Both the position numbers and the translations under genes were made by a program. Under the pieces are notes generated by a model that saw only the letters and a program-made list of their open reading frames with translations, was not told the DNA's origin and did no database searches. From Copromyces sp. CBS 386.78 (Eukaryota; Ascomycota; Sordariomycetes; Sordariales; Sordariaceae): a stretch of DNA of 64,000 bases. Below are positions 54,440 to 64,000 of the stretch, piece by piece. The stretch's first letter is position 1. Every line of letters starts with the position of its first letter. The stretch covers positions 1 through 64,000 of the forward strand of contig MU839082.1 of assembly GCA_030685235.1 (NCBI GenBank). Direction: 5' to 3'.

Positions 54440-56842
54440 TCAACAAATGCAAATCTCCCTCTTCGGACAACCCGCAAAGAAATCCAGGATGCCGCTCACA
54501 TTTGCCGGCTCGGCAATGCGGAAGAATCCTACGCGTCTATGCAACATGTGACCCGTCTCTTGCTCAGGCGTTGGATCCCTTTGGACCAGAATCAGCCCCG
54601 ACACATGCTTGTCGTAGCCAGAGTTATTCCACGTGCGTGTCCGCAGCACAACCACGAAGAAGATGGTAGTGCCATCTTTGACGGGTTCATCGAGCACCAC
54701 TTGAAGACGGGCCTTGGGAAGATACTCCACCCAGAAACCGGGGGGCTCTCGCATTCCCAGCCCAAAGGCCGTCTGGCGGTTGATAAGGGTCTTCAGTTTG
54801 ATGACAACTTCAGATCCCGCGCCTGGTGAAGAAGCCGAGGTTGTGGGAGGGACTGACACGTCAAGGAGTAGCGCCATGTACTCAAAGTCGTCATGCGAGC
54901 CCTCCAACCACGATTTCTCGTCGAAAAGTACATCTCCTTCGTTTGCAGCCCAAGACCACGAGGGAGCATTCGTTCCCGTGGGTGACTTGCGCCAGAAAAT
55001 GTCAACGGAACGGAAGTTCCTGTACCAGAGAAGATCAAGAGGCACGAACTCCTTGAAAGTGCCGGCTTGGGGGATGTACGTGAGCCCCGTGTAATTCTCA
55101 ACGGCTTCTGCAAGGCCGACAACTGCCGCCAGTCTGTCAGTCGTGAATGTCAGACTTGTGTCGGTATAGTACAGCAAGAACCGATTCCACATGGCACGCA
55201 GCTGTCGACTGCGTTTGAGAAAGTTCTTTGCCGTTATGGCTGCCCTCCGTTCATCCTTGATGTCGAGTTGGATGCCCTTGAACTTTTCCTTCCAACTCTG
55301 TTCGAAGATTTGGCCGAATTCCCGGAACCCTCTGACCTTGCTGAACCCCAGGAATCTGGGATTGAAATGGCGGATATGGGGGTCAAGCGCGACGGGCCAG
55401 GATTCGGACATGGTTTGTTTGGTGCAATGGAAATACACCTCTTGATCCCCGAAAAAGATCGTGCGGGGCGACAACAGAGCCTCTTGGACTGCCCAGCCCC
55501 TCTTGAGAAGAGGAAATGATCCCATTATTTCGTCCGGGCCCCGACTGAATTTCCGGGTTGATCCTTCGATGAAAGCATAGAGGCGATTCTGTTTTCCATC
55601 TGTCTCGTAGAGTCGGCAGGGAAAGGCTACCAAGGGGTTTCTCTGCCGGAAACAACCCTCGTCCCCGGCCTGTCCGACCATCGCAATGTTGCATGTTGTG
55701 CGCCCGTACACATTGGTCATGGTGGGTACTTCTCTCTCCCAATCTTCTCGAGAGTCTTGAATGATGCACAACGAGTCAATCCACAGATAGCGATAACCGA
55801 GTCGCCGTGTTATCGTCATCGCATCGCGGAAATTCGGGGATAGGTTCCCTATCGGTATGCCTTGCAGCCATTTGCTCTCGTTTTCGATCGTGAGCTTCTC
55901 GGTAACTCCAGTTGCGTGCCATGAGTGGCTGACTGTCAGGTATTCTATGTCGGTTGGAGATGCGGAAGCCGAGGGGTAGAGAAGGCGAGGTTCGAGCTGC
56001 CCGAGACCTTCTCCGATGTCTATGAGTCGGGTCGGAAGCTCATCGGATTTCGAAATTTGCTGCCCATGGAAATTGCATTCATCATGGGTTTCGATGCACT
56101 CCTTCAGCCAGTATCGTGCAAATTCAAAGGTCTCGGGAGCGTCTGTTGATGACCCGCGAGGCAAGTGATATCCCTTGGCCTCCTTGGGAAGAAGAAAATG
56201 TGTGTCTGTCATATCGGTTAAAACCTGCCATAATGCTATGGATGAGTGTAGCATTGCCTTACCGTTGAGCATAAGAATGGAAAGGTTGACGGTATGTTGG
56301 CGTGTGCAGCCGTAACGGAACAAGTGATCCGCCTCCAAGGGCCCTCCAGTGTATATGAGGGCTGTCCCATCCTCCTCTTTCCACCCGGCTTGAACTCGGT
56401 AGTATCTCCATTTCTCAACAGTGAGAATTCCGAAGCGCATGGACAAGCTATCATTATCAATGATCTCGTCTTGCAACGGCTCGATGCCTACTTTCACCAG
56501 TACAGGACCATGCTCGCGTATTGGAGCCGCCGCCGACTTTGCCAATGATTCATGTACAATGGTACAAATATGACAACCAGTCTGAGTAGACTTCGCTAGC
56601 TCCTCCACGCCTGAGCTGTGGTAAAAGATCTCGCATCGTCGCCAGTCTTGTCTGCGCTGATCGCCTTCATCCAGGCGACGAAAGCATTCTTGAAGAACTG
56701 CAGATTTCCGCACGACTGTTGAGCACCGATTGCAGAGCTGATGAGGTGTCACTTTGTCGATGGCGGCGCTTGGTTTCGCAAGTGGGCCATCATGAAACGG
56801 GCAGTTAGGCGTCATTGCCGAGTCCATGTCGACCACATGCAT
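54440..56842 (-). CDS. HET-domain (heterokaryon incompatibility) protein
   Basis: The frame from 56842 is open for 800 aa. The N-terminus has Cys pairs (CNRC, GCHIC) seen in many HET proteins. The HET domain spans about residues 297-410: EYLTVSHSWH, NLSPNFRDAMTITRRLGYRYLWIDSLCIIQD, then EREVPTMTNVYGRTTCNIAM, with the usual GCFRQRNP after it. The C-terminal half contains WAVQEALLSPRTIFFGDQEVYFHC, also typical. A 57-base segment (56262-56206) has donor GTAAGG and acceptor GACAG and is a multiple of three; it is probably an intron, which would give 781 aa. HET-domain proteins trigger cell death when incompatible strains fuse, and many resemble innate immune effectors. Which partner this one responds to is unknown, but a HET-C-like gene lies 1.8 kb away, convergent. 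Confidence 0.9.
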   Translation of the reverse strand: MHVVDMDSAMTPNCPFHDGPLAKPSAAIDKVTPHQLCNRCSTVVRKSAVLQECFRRLDEGDQRRQDWRRCEIFYHSSGVEELAKSTQTGCHICTIVHESLAKSAAAPIREHGPVLVKVGIEPLQDEIIDNDSLSMRFGILTVEKWRYYRVQAGWKEEDGTALIYTGGPLEADHLFRYGCTRQHTVNLSILMLNGKAMLHSSIALWQVLTDMTDTHFLLPKEAKGYHLPRGSSTDAPETFEFARYWLKECIETHDECNFHGQQISKSDELPTRLIDIGEGLGQLEPRLLYPSASASPTDIEYLTVSHSWHATGVTEKLTIENESKWLQGIPIGNLSPNFRDAMTITRRLGYRYLWIDSLCIIQDSREDWEREVPTMTNVYGRTTCNIAMVGQAGDEGCFRQRNPLVAFPCRLYETDGKQNRLYAFIEGSTRKFSRGPDEIMGSFPLLKRGWAVQEALLSPRTIFFGDQEVYFHCTKQTMSESWPVALDPHIRHFNPRFLGFSKVRGFREFGQIFEQSWKEKFKGIQLDIKDERRAAITAKNFLKRSRQLRAMWNRFLLYYTDTSLTFTTDRLAAVVGLAEAVENYTGLTYIPQAGTFKEFVPLDLLWYRNFRSVDIFWRKSPTGTNAPSWSWAANEGDVLFDEKSWLEGSHDDFEYMALLLDVSVPPTTSASSPGAGSEVVIKLKTLINRQTAFGLGMREPPGFWVEYLPKARLQVVLDEPVKDGTTIFFVVVLRTRTWNNSGYDKHVSGLILVQRDPTPEQETGHMLHRRVGFFRIAEPANVSGILDFFAGCPKREICIC

Positions 56843-57442
56843 AATGTCTGGTGAAAGTCCCGGTGGTGCGAAGAGTCGAAAGGAAGGGTATATGAAAACA
56901 AAACGGCGGTGCTAAAGGAATTGTCGGATGCAAATAGTTGACGGATGACGACGGGAAGGCTTGTTGTTTTCTGACCGAAAGCCTGTCACTGAATACCTGG
57001 AAGGGGCCACTGTTTGGGCTGGGCGAACAGCGTCATACCCAGGCTTGCCAGGGCCCAGATGCATCTCGCGACAGGGATGCGACGCCGGGCGTAGGTAGCT
57101 CACAATAACAGCGATAACGGAAATAAGGGAAACGTGACCAGAAAAATGATGAGGATAAACACGAGAATACGAAAAGGGAATTACAGAAAACAAATTGGGG
57201 GAGAGAAAAAATGTAAAAGGGCCACAAACCCGGTTCAAACTTCCACTTCAGCCGAAAACCAGGGGCAGGTCAGCTGAGAGCTTTTGGGATGAAGAAGATC
57301 AGGAGTGAGAAAGGGCAAGCGGGTCTGCATTTGATAAGAATACTACCCTTCAACATGATGTCGTATGGTAACGGGGAGCGGGCCGGACGGCCTCATGTAA
57401 GGGGCAGCAGCGACCCTCTCAGGCTTCGCAAACCCAATAACA
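56843..57442. other. Intergenic region, no gene recognised
   Basis: It holds the promoter of the HET-domain gene and the 3' UTR of ctf18. No other feature is seen. Confidence 0.6.
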
Positions 57443-60400
57443 TCAGAATCCTCTCATGAACTCCTCCAACGAGATCGGTTTCCGGACAGCATTATTTATC
57501 CCTTCATGATAGGTGACCCACACCTTGATGTCCTTCTCATCGCCGGCCACGTCGCCTCTCCCCTTCCTCTTGCTTTCCTTGCCTTCGCCCCCGCCAGCGG
57601 CAGTGTTAGCATTCCCGTTCTTCTCATCCAAAGGCTTCTTCCTTTCCACAATCACCCGGCCAAAGAAGTCTTTTTTAACTTCCTTTTGATTGGCCAACAT
57701 GGCCAAATTCTCCTTGTTAGCGTCGAGGTCCATGGCGTTGAAAGCTGCAGCCGCCTGAGGCTTGAAAGTAGAGTTAGTTTGCCCGTTATTCATCCGCGCT
57801 TGCCTGGCAGCGTTCTCGCGCATTGCGATGGTCTTTTGTAGCTCTTGGTCTAGAACTTGGCGGACGGCATATCGGGTTGGCGCCTGGGAGGCTAGGACGA
57901 GGGCGCCGGCTGTCTCAAAGGTTGCGAGCGTGTCAAGGTCCCTGTTTCGTTGTACTAGGTCAGTATGAGGTAGAAAGCCATAAACAGACAATTGAGCACT
58001 CACGGTTCCATGCGATAAACCCATTGTGCCCGGTACTGCTGCCCAAGCGTCGGATCCTGCTCAATCTTGCCCTTTTGCAAAGCAATGCCAACCTCCGCGA
58101 GTACTTGAGCTGCTCTCCTGACCATCGCCTTCTCGCCTTCCCTCCTTACACTGGCTACTGCCCCGCTCTTGTCGCTACCACCGACTACCACGGGCTTCAC
58201 GTCGGGAGATATCAGACGGACAAGATACGGCAGGAAGTGCGTAGAAATATCCTCAGGGCTGCGGAACAGACGGTGAAGACTAGGAGGTAATTGCCCTTGT
58301 AGCCCCTGCAGCGCAGCCCTGTTCACCTTCTCCGCCTCGTGCGCCTCAAAGTTTGCTCTTGGACCGCTAAAAGGCAGTGGAGGTGTTGCGTCTTCCTCCA
58401 TCGCATCACCCCATCTCCTTTCGGTGCTCTGAGGTTGGTGTCGTTTAGGGGAAGCGAATAAGTGATGACATGCCAACGGTGGCTGGGAGATGTATTGGCC
58501 TAACTCCCACTCCTGACTGGAGTACAACCTCGTTGAACATGTGTCGTGGAAGTACATCCACTCGTACGCAGCATCGGGCTTGGTGAGGAACGAGTCGTCG
58601 TTAAACTCGCGGTTGGGATACTCGCTGAAGATCTCGGTCATTATACGGTCAACGTCGCCGCTCGTATCAATCATCTCCCTTAGTCGCGACATGGCATACT
58701 TCTTCCGCTGCTCTGAGAAGCCGAGGTTTGCCTGTGGTTGTTCGTGCTTGGCATACTTTGGTTGCTCAGCTTGTGTCATAGCCGGCTTCGGGAAGCCACC
58801 GCCTTCCTGAAAAATGCGGTTTACAATCTCTTTGACGCCGCCGCGCCCCAGACCACGGGCACCTCCACCACCGTGAGCAAGATCATGGACGATATTTTGA
58901 TCAATCCACTGCCTTGTAAGAACCGGTGTGCTGGTGATGGTAGCTCGTAACCTGCCGGCAACCCACTCTCCCACGACCATGATGCCGCGGAGATCACCCT
59001 CAGCATTGCCCTCGGCTCCTCGCTTGGCGTCAATACCACTGGTCATTCCCCATGCGGCCTCGCAGAGCTTGCGCGCAGCGTCCTTTTCGCACGGGATTCC
59101 CTCTTTTTCAAAGACAGTCTTGAGACGCGCGACTACTGCCTCCACGGAAGGCTTGCCTACGTGAATGATTTCGGCAAGGCCTGATTGACGTAGCGGTCGA
59201 AGCGACGGGTGGTAGACATCATTACAGATCAGAATAAGGGGTCTCATCTGCCGGAAGTCATCCCCTTTCTTCTTTTTGCGGCCCGCCGCAGTGGAAGCCC
59301 CGGCCCCAGAGCTGTTCTTTTGATCAAGGAGGACCAGATCGATCAAGGCTTTGACGAAGCCGCCCTCACCAGAGCCTCCCGAGCCACTAACGACGCCATC
59401 GACTTCATCAACTACCACGCACACCGGTCGGGCGATCTTCTGCTGTTTCCCTGTCTCGGGCTTCTTGTTCTCTACCGTCTTGACTGACTCTGTTCCAAGA
59501 CTTGTCCGAATCCGGCCTCTGACAACATCCTTGCTTCGGTCATCACTGGCATTGATCTCCATGACTTCATAACCAGCTTGTCGCGCGCACACATGTGCTA
59601 GGGTCGTTTTTCCCAAACCAGGAGGGCCAGTCAACATGAGGATTTTCCGGTGTGGCTTTTCCTCCTCTGGCTGCTGCTGTTGCCCTTGTACGCCATGTCG
59701 CCGTGATGGTTTGCTCTTCGCGGCATGAGGGAATACTATGGGATCCCATTTCTTGAGCCAGCGAAGCACCTGCCTGTTGGTCAAATCATCACCGACTAGG
59801 TCCATGAAGGTCCGGGCACGGTATTTCTCTGTCCATAATAGGCTCTTCTTGTGTTTCTTGGTATTTGTTGTATTTTCTTCGACCGATCGTTCGGGCCTGT
59901 CTGGGTTTGTCGGAGGGGTAATGGGAGCCGTGGCGGCTGCTTTCTGTGCTTCGGCAATCTCGCTGGTTGCGTTGTCGATAAGTTCGTGGATGTCAATTCC
60001 GTAATAGCTCTTCTTGGCTCGGCCTTCTTTCGTTCGCGATCTTGCTGCTACCATGGTCTCGTAGGAGACGGTCTCTGTTGGTTTGCGCTCCCGGAGAGGG
60101 ATCGACTTGCCGGAACATGTCGAGATGCGGTACGAGGGCGCGTTGAGGAAATCGCTGAGTAGGGTCGTAGGGAGGGTTGAAGTTGACGTCTTTGTACCGA
60201 ATAGGCGTTCGTATCGTTCTGTTTCTTCTTCGGGGTCTTCGTCGATCGCTAGTTGACTGAGAAGCAGCGGTCCGGTTGTCTGGGTATCTGTCTGGATGTC
60301 GTGCTGTAGCATTCGTCGTTTGGGAGATCGCTCCAAAGAGACGCGGTCGTAATCAGAATCGGAGTCATCGTCGGCGAGGAAGCCGGCCAGAGCGCGGGGT

Positions 60401-60507
60401 TTTGAGGGTTTGGGGGCATCGGAGTCGCGAGGCCGTTTTGCGGTTGTGGTTGCAGGTGCGGGCGGCGGGCTGGAGGGGAATGCGATGGGCGACGAGGGCG
60501 GGGACAT
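57443..60507 (-). CDS. ctf18: Chromosome transmission fidelity protein 18 (alternative clamp-loader large subunit)
   Basis: Two exons on the minus strand, 60507-58004 and 57941-57443, encode 1000 aa. The start is the ATG at 60507; the open frame upstream of it has no ATG. The intron has donor GTGAGT and acceptor AACAG. Residues 1-90 are disordered and Ser/Pro-rich. An AAA+ ATPase core follows, with Walker A GPPGLGKTTLAH near residue 293, NASDDRS after it and Walker B VVVDEVDG near 363. Arm and C-terminal regions contain the motifs LWTEKYRARTFMDLVGDD, SNxx-type sensor sequence LILICND, and, at the end, KVWVTYHEGINNAVRKPI. Ctf18 with Dcc1 and Ctf8 replaces Rfc1 in a clamp loader that loads PCNA during sister-chromatid cohesion and replication stress signalling. 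The length matches other fungal Ctf18 proteins. Confidence 0.93.
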
Positions 60508-63500
60508 GTTCAATCCGACCAAATTTCGACACTTTATAAACAAGCAGCGTATATCATAGGACCGACCACTCAAACAGAGGCTTGGTCAAAGACACAGAAG
60601 ACGGTGCAGCTAGCGTTGCCCTCTCCTTCTTAAGGTGATCGTGTGCTAAAAGTGAATTTCGGGGAACCGCGTCAGCGCGTCTCAATTACTTGCAACGAAC
60701 GCCAAGGATCTTTGCATGGTCTGTGCATCGTTTCAAAAGAGTCCTTTTAACAGCAAGTGTGCCACAAGCGGATCGGGAGCAGATGATTTCACCTTTCTGC
60801 CGTGTAAGCTGTCTCTTGAGCGAGGTTAGAAACATGCTGAGAAGGACCTAAGAAGGGTTTGAAGGAGATTGAGCTGGGTCTGCATCCTCAAATTGAGAGT
60901 GTATTCAGCAGGCAGTTAGTGAGGTACCTGCCTCGATTATCTGCGATAAGGAAACAGCAGCCGTATACAGGAGCCTCTTCACCCTTTCTTCACCTGCATC
61001 TCGCATTGAGGGGACTGTTGACATTTTCTTAAACGTCTTACTCTCTTCACTTCTTCGATTTCCTGTCCGGTTTTGAGATCCTTCGTTGCGACAATCGCGA
61101 CTATCTCGCCTATGCCCAGCAGGATGATGTCGGCACAGCAGTGGACTACCTCTGTTCCTCTCGCTACACTCCTGTCCAGCCTTGGGCCGGGAAATGATGG
61201 ACAAACCCTGACATTATTATCGGCATTTGATGCAATCACCTATCAAGCATCGCATCAGCTACGCCTCGAACTATCTCAGCCAAGCTAGGCCCCAAAATTA
61301 GGGTCTCATCCTTGGTTAAAAGGGGAGGCCCATACGCTCTGTGCAATATGTGGTAAAGTAATGCGACCTATTCCTGAGGTAGTGAGATGTTATAAATTCT
61401 AACACGACCTCCAGTGTTGAATCAGCCGCTGAGTGTTTTCGAACGCCCCTAGCATGTGGCTCCCAGGCTTGTTCCTCATGGAATCCACTTGTTCGCTAGA
61501 AGCAGTCGAGAGAGGCAGTTCCAGGTAAAGTTGCCTTGGAACCACGGTTTCCATCTCTTCTTAGGCCATCTCGCCAAAAAGCGAGCTCATAATATCGTCA
61601 GTGGCTGAGCCCTTGGCCATCCGATCCTGCCAACTCACCTGGCGCTTGACCGTCAAGTGGCAAGGCTGTCGAAAGCTTGACAAGTGTTATCAGCAACGCT
61701 CCGCGGGTCTGGTCTGGACACCGCCAGATGCCCATTCACGTCGTGGAACTCCCAACAATGCAGAAACGCGCCGTTGGTGCTTTTGCTCGCTCGGTTTGCT
61801 TTCCAATCCCCTCCACATATGCTTCCACATTTCGCCTCCCTAACCAAACCTTGGGCCCTTCTCATGACAGGCGTTAGTAAAGGCGGGAAATGAGGGAAAA
61901 CTGAGGGCAAAAACGGCTTCATCCCATGTTGCCTAGGCTTCTAGAACGGAGATTTCGGTATCATCAACGACCAAGCGGTCGGGAAGACTCGGGAGGCCTC
62001 AAACCTGTATGAAGGCCTTAACCACATGACAGTTGCCTAATACCCTACTCATAAGAGAGAGTATCCTCGTTCTATGATCTTCGTCTGAACTCTATCGACA
62101 CCGCCAGTTATCGACGCAAAAATCGCCCCGTTGGTGTCATGTGCTTTTGTTTGCCATGTATTTCACTCGGTTCTAGGCGTCATTCTGTTAGATTGACGGG
62201 TGGGATAGCCGGCTGGCTGGCTGTTGGAGGCATATGAAATACTTGAAGGTTCCAGTCATGCACCGCTTTTTGGGCGTTTTCCTCCTTTGCTCCGGTATCT
62301 CCTCCTTGCACGAGGACGATTTTTGGCTTCCTGCGTTCGTGCCTGAGTCAGCCGCTTAGACCTTGATGTGTTTATGGTTTCTTGGATAAACACTGATCGA
62401 AAAAAATTTACAGCTAGAGTCACGCCTTTTGACTATCCACAGCCGAGACCGGACCTTCGAGAACTCATACTTTGCAGATAAGGTCTCCGTGTGATCATTG
62501 CTGCTGACCCGAACAACAATCGCGCAATAACTCGAAAACGGATTTTCAGTGCAATCCGGACTCTTACGGAAGTATTCTCGTCCATTTGACCACACTCGCT
62601 ATCTCCGACGTGTCCGAAAAACGTGCGCAACCTTGACCACCAGCTCTAACTTGACCTTCCTCCAGCGTGCCTGACTCGAAAAGAGGTACTACATTCACTT
62701 ACACCTTGCAGCTTCACTCGTCTACAAATATCGGCCGCGGCCGCTAGGTACCAGCCAGTCGGGAATTATCAACCAATAACCCAGCCAGACTTTCTGAGTA
62801 ATTTATTGAGAGAACCCCTAGCCACGATTCATTTCCCCAGACAACACCAGATACATATCGGTGGGATCATTACACAGACCAGAAGAGGGAGCACTCAACC
62901 TCACCAAGCTTCCTTCTTTGCCCCTTGCCGGTCTCACTCCTACAACCCCCCACCACGTTCGGTGTGACGTGACATCCGTCTTCGGCCTTTCGGAGAGCGT
63001 ACAAGGACGAAAAGAAGGGACAAGGGCAGATTTATACACAACCATTACAGAACCCGGTGCCTGCTCATTCGGAAAAACAACAAGAGACTAACTCCAGAAG
63101 CCTCACAGAAAACACACAGACAGGCGGTGCAGAATAAATCCGTGTCTCATTCAAATCACAGGTGACCCAGCGGTAGACCATCAGGGGACAACACTGCAGA
63201 CGGTTTGTGGACGTACGGACAGACAGACGACACAAGCTCGCTCGTGCCATCGTCATTTGAACGCATACACAGACACACAAGCTTGAGGATCACCCAGGCA
63301 GTCATTCAGCCTACCTATCACCCACTACCTCTACTACGACTACTACCAACCTACCCGTAGGGATACATACGAACAACCGCGCACCGCGCACCAAGCCTCC
63401 TTCCAATCCATTAAAATAGCTGATAGGAGGGAGACACTGGCTGGAAGCAAACAAACCAGGCACTCCCACTCCCCGGACAGAGAGGAGTAAAAAGTAAGGT

Positions 63501-64000
63501 AAGTAGGAATCTGTTGGATGGACCGTGCCGGACTAGACCAACCAGACCACTCCATCAACCAACCAACCCGTTATAAGCAGGCATCCTAAGTCCTACCTAC
63601 TCTCTCATTACACCTCTTGACTTCTACACACCTCACAAGCGCCGTACAGCCACGAAATCATTACCCTCTTACAGACGAAACGAGGGACACAAGGAAGAAG
63701 CGCGTGTACGTGATGCGGCTAACTCACCTCTAATATTCCTTCCTTTCCTTGTTTCTTTCCCTATCTCACCTCATTCCACTCCCGCCTTTTCCTTTTTCTT
63801 CCAAGAACCTCCTCTTTCCCATTACCGCTTCCTTGTCTTTTCCCTTTTTGGCTTGATTCTAACCCCTGTATCTTCTGAATCATCGCACACAGTCACTCAC
63901 TTATTACTACTACCTTACTACCCTTCGCTACACCAACTAAAATCCCGCCCGTCCCGCGTGTAACGACGGAGCCAACTTGGCCAGGCACCTTTAGCCCACG
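60508..64000. other. Long region without a recognised gene
   Basis: About 3.5 kb. The part next to 60507 is the ctf18 promoter. The rest has no convincing ORF. From 63600 on it is pyrimidine-rich (TTTCC, CTCTT tracts), like the long 5' leaders of regulated genes in this group, so it may lead to a plus-strand gene beyond the window. Confidence 0.5.

Noticed and set aside
60508..60573. 22-residue N-terminal extension of Ctf18
   Set aside because: The open frame there begins with TTG and not ATG; the first ATG is at 60507.
1..64000. Dispersed 5S rRNA gene, as found throughout Neurospora genomes
   Set aside because: I looked for the ACATACGACCATA start and its complement and saw none; a systematic search was not possible by eye.

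Overview
This is nuclear DNA of a filamentous ascomycete, almost certainly a Neurospora-type member of the Sordariales. The genes have short introns (about 50-70 nt) with GTAAGT-like donors and CTAAC/CTGAC branch sites, intergenic spaces are 0.3-7 kb, and tRNA genes are scattered, one with a short intron. The window also holds the conidiation gene con-10 (86 aa, predicted over three exons) and, about 1.7 kb away on the same strand, a gene I take to be con-13. I could not run any search, so names rest on motifs and remembered family signatures; exon joins were checked for reading-frame consistency.

Layout. 1-13 kb is dense with housekeeping genes: a flavin monooxygenase, the rRNA-processing factor Lcp5/neuroguidin, a TM9/EMP70 protein, Mediator subunit 4, a six-exon gene for the 91-aa complex III subunit Qcr10, and the N-glycosylation glucosyltransferase Alg10. 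14-24 kb holds a small conserved protein of unknown function, a secreted GH43-type arabinan hydrolase, a trypsin-like protease, con-10 and con-13; the hydrolase and both con genes have a TATA box on the coding strand. 25-32 kb has a broken 2EXR-domain gene, tRNA-Ser(AGA), a two-domain extradiol dioxygenase-like gene and a magnesium-dependent phosphatase (MDP-1) gene stopped by an in-frame TGA in its active-site motif. 32-41 kb has a Sec14/CRAL-TRIO protein, a 447-bp inverted-repeat element (MITE) with TA target duplication, the COPI subunit beta' (Sec27) with a GC-AG first intron, and mannitol-1-phosphate 5-dehydrogenase. 41-48 kb is a gene-poor stretch.

48-60 kb holds a small cysteine-rich secreted protein, a large secreted protein joining a HET-C/zinc-phospholipase-C-like domain to a von Willebrand A domain, two tRNA genes, a convergent HET-domain gene and the clamp loader CTF18. 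60.5-64 kb shows no gene.

The most interesting part is 49.7-56.8 kb. A HET-C-like secreted protein and a HET-domain protein sit as convergent neighbours, recalling the het-c/pin-c incompatibility pair of Neurospora, although the HET-C-like protein here has a different architecture. The MITE and the MDP-1 nonsense codon are the next best leads.
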